The notes under the pieces: generated by a model
What the model was told of the DNA's origin: nothing
Database searches by the model: none
The model's input: only the letters and a program-made list of their open reading frames with translations
Program-made: the position numbers and the translations under genes
NCBI GenBank assembly: GCA_900318975.1
Contig: ONMY01000107.1
Coordinates: 1-6,470, forward strand
Reading direction: 5' to 3'
Source: an uncultured Bacillota bacterium
GTDB lineage: Bacteria > Bacillota_I > Bacilli_A > Izemoplasmatales > UBA1188
Length of the DNA stretch: 6,470 nt
Shown: piece by piece, positions 1 to 4,330 of the stretch
How positions within the stretch are numbered: position 1 is the first letter of the stretch
Layout: each line of letters opens with the position of its first letter

Positions 1-1
1 A

Positions 2-775
2 GACGATTATTCAAAAATTATTATTTTCTGTCATGGAATGGGAGGTGGATACCTCTCATATATGACTGAAATAGGTATCTTAGTAGATAATGGTTTTTTA
101 GTTCTTGCCTATGACTATAGTGCAACTTTTTCATCAAGTGGTGAAAGCTTAATGGGCTTTTCTCTTCCACTAGTAAACCTAAAAAGTGCGTATAACTATA
201 TAAAATCAAATGATTCATTAAAAGAAAAAACTATATCAGTAATGGGACACAGTTGGGGTGGATTTGCTGCGCTTAATTCATTAAATTTATTTAATGATAT
301 AACACATGTAGTTGCGCTTTCAGCGCCACTATCATATAAAGCTATGAATAAAGAAAACTTTAAGCTACTAAACCCAATAATATATCCATCTATTTTAAAA
401 CATGAATGTGAAATATTTGGTGATATTGCAAAAGTAGATGGACTAAATGTTATAAATAAAGATTCAAAACTCCTATCCGTATATTCAACTGATGATAATA
501 CTGTCATCGATAAATATAATTATCTACCACTTAGAAAACATGATCATAATAAGAATCACTCAATGATTATTATGACCGATAGAAAGCATAATCCAACATA
601 TACTAAAGCTGCAGTAGAAAAACTAAACGATCTCTTTAGTAGGATTACAAAATATAAATCTGAAAACAAAACACCAGCTGAAATAAAAGAACTTCTTAAG
701 GATATCGAGTGGGAAAAAGTAGTCGAACAAGATATGGATGTTTGGAATAAAATTATCGATTTTTTAAATTCATAA
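2..775 (+). CDS. Alpha/beta-hydrolase family protein (5' partial)
   Basis: The reading frame is open from the first complete codon of the window (nt 2), so the true start lies upstream; the ATG at 38 sits inside a motif and is not the start. The visible part carries the landmarks of a serine hydrolase of the alpha/beta-hydrolase fold. An oxyanion-hole motif HGMGGG lies at nt 32-49 after a hydrophobic strand. The nucleophile elbow is GHSWGG, with Ser at 251-253. A likely acid is one of two Asp in STDDNTV (491-496), and the likely catalytic His is in KHNPTYT (587-589). The triad order Ser-Asp-His and its spacing are normal for the fold. No signal peptide or membrane helix is visible, so the visible part looks cytoplasmic, although the missing N-terminus could carry an anchor. 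The substrate cannot be inferred; related proteins include esterases, lipases and peptidases. The charged C-terminal tail after about nt 640 is probably helical. The gene ends 73 bp before the next gene, which has its own promoter. Confidence 0.85.
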   Translation, partial: DDYSKIIIFCHGMGGGYLSYMTEIGILVDNGFLVLAYDYSATFSSSGESLMGFSLPLVNLKSAYNYIKSNDSLKEKTISVMGHSWGGFAALNSLNLFNDITHVVALSAPLSYKAMNKENFKLLNPIIYPSILKHECEIFGDIAKVDGLNVINKDSKLLSVYSTDDNTVIDKYNYLPLRKHDHNKNHSMIIMTDRKHNPTYTKAAVEKLNDLFSRITKYKSENKTPAEIKELLKDIEWEKVVEQDMDVWNKIIDFLNS

Positions 776-780
776 AAACT

Positions 781-807
781 TAATATCAATATTAAAAATT
801 GATATTA
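781..807. repeat. Perfect 10-bp inverted repeat (possible operator)
   Basis: The arms 781-790 and 798-807 are exact reverse complements, separated by a 7-nt loop. The right arm contains the -35 hexamer of the promoter for the downstream lipoprotein gene. A dyad overlapping a -35 box is a typical repressor-binding layout, so an operator is inferred. The alternative is a weak terminator for the hydrolase gene. The stem has only two G-C pairs and no T-run follows, which makes this less likely. Confidence 0.5.
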
Positions 808-827
808 TCATTTAATTTATATATAAT
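799..827 (+). promoter_or_regulatory. Sigma-A-type promoter of the lipoprotein gene
   Basis: A -35 element TTGATA (799-804) and a perfect -10 element TATAAT (822-827) are separated by the optimal 17 bp. Transcription would start near 833-836. This leaves a leader of only about 15 nt carrying the ribosome binding site GAGGT (838-842) six bases before the ATG at 849. Confidence 0.7.
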
Positions 828-848
828 AATGTAGTACGAGGTAAATAT

Positions 849-1649
849 ATGAAAAAAATATTTTATATTTTTATTAGTTTAATTATGATATTTCTAGTTA
901 CTGGTTGTATTAGCACTGTATCAATTGGATATTATAAAGATTCTGATAAATATTTAGTTGGATCACAGGAATATACTGGTGAACTTTCAACACTTGATGT
1001 TGATTGGGTTAGCGGTACACTAACTTTAATAGAAGATGAAACTTCTGAAAAAATTACCATAACTGAAGAAAATGATTTAGAAGATGATAAAAAAGTTCAT
1101 TCATATTTTAATAATGGAACGCTTTATGTAAAATTCGCAAAATCAGGACTACATGCATCAATCGATAACAAAAAGAAGAACTTAGAAATTAGATATAAAG
1201 ATGTTAAAACTCTACTTGTCACACTTACTAGTGGCGAATGCAAGGTAAATAAAATTAATGCAGAGGATTTTAAGCTAGTTGTGACTAGTGGATCATTTAA
1301 GGCAGATGAAATAACATCTAAAGATGTTAGAATCACTCTTACAAGCGGAAGTACAACTATAAATGAACTTTCAACTGAAAGTTTGTCATATAACCATACA
1401 TCAGGATCTTGCTATATGTCTTTAAAAAAATGCGATAATGCATCATTTGATATGACAAGCGGAAGAGTTGAACTTGAAATCAGAGATGATATCGCAACTA
1501 AAGTAGTATTTAAGAAAGTTAGTGGAAGCCTAAAGAGCGATAAGACATTCACAAAAGTTGGAAATGAATATACATTTGGACCAATGGACAAGGAAGTTAC
1601 ATCTAATATTGATTTTGATGTTACAAGTGGCACACTTGTGATTAAATAG
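849..1649 (+). CDS. Lipoprotein with DUF4097-like beta-helical repeat domain
   Basis: This is a 266-residue predicted lipoprotein. It has Lys-Lys at residues 2-3, a hydrophobic stretch at about 4-18, and a lipobox LVTGC with the lipidated Cys at 20, so it should be anchored to the outer face of the membrane. The mature part is made of short alternating strands with a recurring T/V-S-G turn at residues 54, 127, 146, 165, 184, 203, 224 and 259. Five of these (127-203) are spaced exactly 19 residues apart. Such regular S-G turns followed by hydrophobic strands are typical of the DUF4097 (putative adhesin) beta-helix/solenoid family. These proteins are often linked to envelope stress or PadR-type regulation, but no regulator is seen here. 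Molecular function is unknown. The gene has its own promoter and a strong terminator, so it appears monocistronic. The start is fixed by the signal peptide and by GAGGT at 838-842. Lipoprotein status is secure; family assignment is fairly secure. Confidence 0.85.
   Translation: MKKIFYIFISLIMIFLVTGCISTVSIGYYKDSDKYLVGSQEYTGELSTLDVDWVSGTLTLIEDETSEKITITEENDLEDDKKVHSYFNNGTLYVKFAKSGLHASIDNKKKNLEIRYKDVKTLLVTLTSGECKVNKINAEDFKLVVTSGSFKADEITSKDVRITLTSGSTTINELSTESLSYNHTSGSCYMSLKKCDNASFDMTSGRVELEIRDDIATKVVFKKVSGSLKSDKTFTKVGNEYTFGPMDKEVTSNIDFDVTSGTLVIK
1227..1511 (+). repeat. Degenerate 57-nt / 19-residue tandem repeat within the lipoprotein
   Basis: Five consecutive units each begin with codons for Thr-Ser-Gly, at 1227, 1284, 1341, 1398 and 1455, giving a strict 57-nt period. 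The rest of each unit is diverged at DNA level (ACT AGT GGC, ACT AGT GGA, ACA AGC GGA and similar). The repeat is therefore kept at protein level as solenoid rungs rather than being a recent DNA duplication. Confidence 0.75.
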
Positions 1650-1701
1650 AGAGGCACAAATTTCACAAGCCCTCACGAATCATAATAATATAAATATTTA
1701 T

Positions 1702-1734
1702 AAGAAAAGCTGGTTTATCCAGTTTTTCTTTTAA
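1702..1734 (+). terminator. Rho-independent terminator after the lipoprotein gene
   Basis: A 12-bp stem pairs 1702-1713 with 1719-1730, with one G-T wobble and a 5-nt loop (TTTAT). The descending arm runs straight into T-rich sequence (TTTTTCTTTT at 1723-1732). The GCTGG/CCAG closing segment gives the stem its stability. It would separate the lipoprotein transcript from the next promoter, which begins only a few bases later. Confidence 0.85.
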
Positions 1735-1738
1735 AAAC

Positions 1739-1767
1739 TTGTAAATTACTCAATCTAGTGCTATTAT
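1739..1767 (+). promoter_or_regulatory. Sigma-A-type promoter of the transporter/SDR unit
   Basis: A -35 element TTGTAA (1739-1744) and a -10 element TATTAT (1762-1767) lie 17 bp apart, immediately downstream of the terminator. The predicted start is about 1773-1775, just where the paired leader described below begins. The agreement between promoter position and leader start supports both calls. Confidence 0.6.
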
Positions 1768-1773
1768 TCATTA

Positions 1774-1839
1774 TGGTTTAATCCCACGAAGTTCGGCCTC
1801 TAAATCCTTCGCGTAATAAAATAAAACCAAGGAGAAAAT
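1774..1839 (+). promoter_or_regulatory. Structured 5' leader, candidate preQ1-like riboswitch
   Basis: The leader has two visible stems. An outer stem pairs 1774-1779 (TGGTTT) with 1824-1829 (AAACCA), ending next to the ribosome binding site AAGGAG (1829-1834). An inner stem pairs 1787-1791 (CGAAG) with 1807-1811 (CTTCG) around a 15-nt loop. The loop begins TTCGGC, recalling the UUC-nnaG-C start of the preQ1-I loop. After the stem comes an A-rich strand ending AAAACCAAGGAG, recalling the AAAAACUAAGGAG end of preQ1-I aptamers. A two-pair pseudoknot, GG (1795-1796) with CC (1827-1828), would mimic helix P2 and would exclude the outer stem. CCTT (1806-1809) could also pair with AAGG of the ribosome binding site. 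The downstream gene is a queuosine-precursor transporter, the expected regulon. Against it, the tail between P1 and P2 is about 15 nt, longer than usual, and P2 is very short. It may be a divergent preQ1-I, another leader class, or a plain leader. Confidence 0.4.
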
Positions 1840-2598
1840 ATGAAAAACAATAATAAAAAAGGGAATAAGCTTTCCCTTTCCTTTAATGAAACGTTAATTC
1901 TATTTAGATCTATTCCATCAATAGTTGTTGCCCTTTTTGTTATGTCAGTAATCGCAATGAATATTCTTGCGAATAAAACCATAGTTCAAACTGAGTATGT
2001 TGCAATTGATGGTGGAATATTAATATCATGGTTATCATTCCTCTCCATGGACCTAATTACTAAACATTTTGGTCCAAAAGCATCTAACAAGATATCAATC
2101 TTCGCAATAATCACAAACCTACTCGTTTGTTTAATATTCTATATTGTATCAATAATACCATCAGAGGCAGCTGATTATACTGCATTTAATACGATTATAG
2201 GTGGTACATGGTTTATTTTACTTTCTAGTACAATAGCCTTTATTTCATCATCCCTCTTAAATAATTTCTTAAATTTCTCAATAGGAAAGATGTTTAAGAA
2301 TAATCCTGATGGAAGATTAGCGTTCTTTACAAGAAGCTATGTCTCAACATTTATCTCTCAGTTTGTTGATAATCTAATCTTCGCAGTTATTACATTTATG
2401 TTCTTTGCACCAATCTATTGGGATGGGTTTTCATGGACATTTATTCAGTGTATTACATGTTCAATAATTGGCGCTACACTTGAAACAATACTAGGATTTA
2501 TCTTTACACCAATTGCTTATAGAGTAAGTTTAAACTGGAAGAAGAATAATGTAGGCAAAGATTATTTTGAATTCATTAATAAGGAGGAATGCGTATGA
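1840..2598 (+). CDS. Queuosine precursor transporter (VUT/YhhQ family, DUF165)
   Basis: This is a 252-residue integral membrane protein resembling the VUT family, whose E. coli member YhhQ imports the queuosine precursors preQ0 and preQ1. A basic cytoplasmic N-terminus is followed by about six helices (roughly 26-45, 57-70, 84-105, 121-145, 166-190, 200-226). Family-like motifs are visible: a helix ending FLSMDLITKHFGP (67-79), matching the conserved acidic DL..R/K.FG segment of YhhQ, and RSYVSTFISQFVDNLIF (165-181), matching its S..vD.liF helix. Length is typical. The start ATG at 1840 is set by AAGGAG at 1829-1834. The gene has its own promoter and structured leader, and its TGA stop overlaps the next gene's ATG (ATGA at 2595-2598), so the two are probably translated in a coupled manner. 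The host may rely on salvage of queuosine precursors, an inference. The exact substrate (preQ0, preQ1 or queuine) is not readable from sequence. Confidence 0.85.
   Translation: MKNNNKKGNKLSLSFNETLILFRSIPSIVVALFVMSVIAMNILANKTIVQTEYVAIDGGILISWLSFLSMDLITKHFGPKASNKISIFAIITNLLVCLIFYIVSIIPSEAADYTAFNTIIGGTWFILLSSTIAFISSSLLNNFLNFSIGKMFKNNPDGRLAFFTRSYVSTFISQFVDNLIFAVITFMFFAPIYWDGFSWTFIQCITCSIIGATLETILGFIFTPIAYRVSLNWKKNNVGKDYFEFINKEECV
2581..2587 (+). promoter_or_regulatory. Ribosome binding site fixing the SDR start
   Basis: AAGGAGG lies 7 nt before the ATG at 2595 but only 1 nt before the in-frame ATG at 2589. Normal spacing therefore selects 2595 as the start and excludes 2589. The site lies within the last codons of the transporter gene. 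Confidence 0.85.
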
Positions 2599-3257
2599 AT
2601 ATCTTAATTACTGGATCAAGTTCTGGAATTGGTTTAGAAGTATCTTTAAGATTTTTAAATGAAGGATTCACTGTTTATGGTATTGATATTAAGAGTTCAA
2701 ATATAGATAATCCAAATTATCACCATTTTATTGCTGATGTGTCTAAAATGGAAGAACTTCCAGATTTATCTAATATCAATTATATATTTCAAAATGCCGG
2801 AACACAGAATTCTCAAAATGATATCGATAATAATCTTAAAGGCACAATAAATGTAATTGAAAAATATGCATTTACTGATTCAATTAAAGGAGTACTATTA
2901 AATGCATCAGCATCTGCATCTACAGGTTTTGAATTCCCAGCCTATGTTGCAAGTAAAGCTGGAATCCTAGGCTATATGAAAAATGTAGCTGTAAGACTAA
3001 CAAAATATAATGCAATCTGTAATAGTATTTCACTTGGCGGTGTAATCACTGAATCAAATAGTATAGTCATGGATGATGAAACCTTATGGAATAAGATTAT
3101 GGATGTAACACCACTTAAGAAGTGGATGACAAAAGAAGAAGTTTCTGATTGGGTATATTTTCTCTTAGTAGTAAACAAATCCGCAAGTGGACAAGATTTT
3201 TTAGTAGATAACGGAGAAAAAGACTTAAATTCTACATTCGTTTGGCCAAATTATTAA
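2595..3257 (+). CDS. Short-chain dehydrogenase/reductase (SDR) family oxidoreductase
   Basis: This is a 220-residue Rossmann-fold oxidoreductase, slightly shorter than the usual 240-250 residues of classical SDRs. Visible landmarks are TGSSSGIG (residues 6-13, dinucleotide-binding turn), Asp31 at the end of the second strand (favours NAD(H) over NADP(H)), NAG (67-69), Asn80 in the fourth helix, the active-site pair Tyr117-x3-Lys121 in YVASK, and a C-terminal GQDFLVDNG (199-207) close to the family's GQ..vDGG. The catalytic Ser falls in an alternating ASASAS stretch (104-109), so whether Ser105 or Ser107 acts is unclear. The loop between it and Tyr117 is compressed compared with FabG. The TPLKKWMTKEEV segment (172-183) is typical of the FabG-like branch. 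The protein should be cytosolic and oxidise an alcohol or reduce a ketone of unknown identity. Start codon and transporter stop overlap in ATGA, which suggests a shared pathway. No SDR step is known to me in queuosine synthesis or salvage, so its role is open. Confidence 0.9.
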   Translation: MNILITGSSSGIGLEVSLRFLNEGFTVYGIDIKSSNIDNPNYHHFIADVSKMEELPDLSNINYIFQNAGTQNSQNDIDNNLKGTINVIEKYAFTDSIKGVLLNASASASTGFEFPAYVASKAGILGYMKNVAVRLTKYNAICNSISLGGVITESNSIVMDDETLWNKIMDVTPLKKWMTKEEVSDWVYFLLVVNKSASGQDFLVDNGEKDLNSTFVWPNY

Positions 3258-3271
3258 TTTATTTAATAATT
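3249..3271. repeat. Perfect 9-bp AT-only inverted repeat at the SDR 3' end
   Basis: AATTATTAA (3249-3257) and TTAATAATT (3263-3271) are exact reverse complements with a 5-nt loop. The left arm includes the SDR stop codon, and the right arm ends just before the -10 box at 3276. The stem has no G-C pair, so it is a poor terminator. It could be a protein-binding dyad or chance in AT-rich DNA. Confidence 0.35.
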
Positions 3272-3281
3272 GTTGTATAAT
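3253..3281 (+). promoter_or_regulatory. Possible promoter of the membrane-protein operon
   Basis: A perfect TATAAT lies at 3276-3281, 17 nt upstream of the ATG at 3299. No good -35 is present at 16-18 bp; the best is a weak ATTAAT/TTAATT around 3253-3259, which sits in an inverted repeat. A start near 3288 would leave almost no leader and would begin at or within the AGGG ribosome binding site (3288-3291). The operon may instead be read through from the SDR gene. Confidence 0.35.
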
Positions 3282-3298
3282 TAATTTAGGGTATCATT

Positions 3299-3619
3299 AT
3301 GATTATATACGGAATAATAGTCCTAACAGTTGGAATAACCATTCTAATACTATCTATCCTTTTCTTTTTAGGTCACATTAATCTTCTTCACGAATATCAC
3401 AGAACTAACGTAAAAGAAGAGGATAAACTCATTTTTGGAAGAAAAATCGGTATTTCTCTTTTAATAATGTCTATAGGCATGTTATCATCTGGTGCTATAG
3501 CACTAATTAATAGTGCACTTGATACTTTAGCGCTAATATTACTTTTTGTTCCACTATTCATATCGATTATTCTAATTGTTGTCACAATCATAAAATATAA
3601 TGGGAAATTCATAGATTAA
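3299..3619 (+). CDS. Small three-helix membrane protein (DUF3784-like)
   Basis: This 106-residue membrane protein has predicted helices at about 3-24, 50-71 and 76-98. Between helices 1 and 2 lies a polar segment rich in conserved-looking residues, GHINLLHEYHRTNVKEEDK (25-43), followed by an FGRKIG entry into helix 2. This layout of one helix, a charged loop with a His and EED motif, then two helices recalls small Firmicutes membrane proteins of the DUF3784 type. That family assignment is from memory of the pattern and is tentative. Function is unknown. AGGG (3288-3291) lies 7 nt before the ATG. The gene is 24 nt from the next one and probably co-transcribed with it. Confidence 0.75.
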   Translation: MIIYGIIVLTVGITILILSILFFLGHINLLHEYHRTNVKEEDKLIFGRKIGISLLIMSIGMLSSGAIALINSALDTLALILLFVPLFISIILIVVTIIKYNGKFID

Positions 3620-3643
3620 TAATAAATATAAAAGGAGAAAATT

Positions 3644-4285
3644 ATGCAAAATATTTATGATTCTGTAAAGAAAATTGCAAGACCTGTAGTAATGATTGGA
3701 TTACTAGTTGTTGCAGTTTTAGATTTCATTTTAGGATCGGTTAACTCACCTGGTAGTTTTATGCCATTTGTAGCTAACGGATTCACACTACTATTTGTAC
3801 TTGCTCTTTATGCAATTCCAGCAGTATTATTACTTTTAAAGAAAGATAATGAAGCAAAAATCTTCTTACTAATACTTGTAGCATTCTGGGTTGTACAAGC
3901 ATGTATCAATTATTTAGGCTTAGGTAGACTTATTGAAGATAATTATGGTACATCATTAATCCTCTATGGTATATTTGCCTTCATTGAGGGATTACTATTA
4001 CTCACATGTGTTGTATTTTTTGTTTTAAATAAAGCATTTGGCATCAATCTTAATAAACTTTTAAATCTCTTTATTATGATTGCCTTATTATTCTTTGTAT
4101 TAGTATTCGTATTCAATTTAGTTGAATTAATCACATATGAAAGCGGATGGACTGGTTACTTTAATGCATTTATAGATACTCTATTTATGCCATTTATAAT
4201 CACATGCTCATTAATTCTTTTAAGTGATTCTAAGTGTGAATCTAAAAAAGAAGAAACTAACGACGAAAAAGTAGAAGCTGAATAA
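3644..4285 (+). CDS. Six-helix membrane protein of unknown function
   Basis: The 213-residue protein is strongly hydrophobic, with about six predicted helices (roughly 12-31, 41-66, 72-91, 103-129, 138-164, 173-193) and an acidic/lysine-rich cytoplasmic tail (196-213, ending EEKxxx-type charges: KKEETNDEKVEAE). I do not recognise a family. No catalytic or transport motif is evident. Acidic residues within or near helices (Asp27 in helix 1, Glu115 in helix 4, Glu161 at the end of helix 5) are the only polar features that stand out. AAAGGAGA (3631-3638) gives a strong ribosome binding site before the ATG at 3644. Its position 24 nt after the small membrane protein and 45 nt before the antiporter gene suggests an operon and perhaps an accessory or envelope role, an inference from context only. 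Confidence 0.8.
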   Translation: MQNIYDSVKKIARPVVMIGLLVVAVLDFILGSVNSPGSFMPFVANGFTLLFVLALYAIPAVLLLLKKDNEAKIFLLILVAFWVVQACINYLGLGRLIEDNYGTSLILYGIFAFIEGLLLLTCVVFFVLNKAFGINLNKLLNLFIMIALLFFVLVFVFNLVELITYESGWTGYFNAFIDTLFMPFIITCSLILLSDSKCESKKEETNDEKVEAE

Positions 4286-4313
4286 AAAATAATATAAATT
4301 AAAAACCACTAAG

Positions 4314-4321
4314 AAAGGAGG
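4314..4321 (+). promoter_or_regulatory. Strong ribosome binding site with tandem GTG/ATG starts
   Basis: AAAGGAGG is followed 6 nt later by GTG (4328) and 9 nt later by ATG (4331), adjacent and in frame. Either start is within workable spacing. ATG is preferred here as the stronger codon, and the choice changes the protein by one residue. Confidence 0.75.
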
Positions 4322-4330
4322 TTATTCGTG

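Noticed and set aside
196..507. Minus-strand open frame antisense to the hydrolase gene
   Set aside because: It lies wholly within a well-supported gene with catalytic motifs, shows no recognisable domain, and has no ribosome binding site worth naming; a shadow frame.
1623..1639. 7-bp inverted repeat with 3-nt loop at the end of the lipoprotein gene
   Set aside because: It is inside the coding region, encodes the last TSG turn, and no T-run follows; the real terminator is at 1702-1734.
1412..1666. Minus-strand open frame across the lipoprotein 3' end
   Set aside because: Its apparent regularity mirrors the repeat codons of the plus-strand gene; no independent evidence of coding.
1651..1674. 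Short GAGG/CCTC hairpin just after the lipoprotein stop
   Set aside because: Only four clean pairs with a 16-nt loop; too weak to call.
1774..1839. preQ1-II (COG4708) or THF riboswitch in the transporter leader
   Set aside because: The conserved ACGCG...CCAAAGGAG arrangement of preQ1-II and the GGAGAGUAGA-type motif of THF aptamers are not present, and the leader is too short for a THF aptamer; only the preQ1-I comparison has partial support.
2589..2594. Earlier in-frame ATG for the SDR gene
   Set aside because: Only 1 nt separates it from the AAGGAGG ribosome binding site; the ATG at 2595 has a 7-nt spacing and places the Rossmann strand at the usual N-terminal position.
2596..2598. Mycoplasma-type reading of TGA as tryptophan
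   Set aside because: TGA here and at 5801-5803 ends full-length family proteins exactly where a coupled downstream gene starts, and Trp codons in the genes are TGG.
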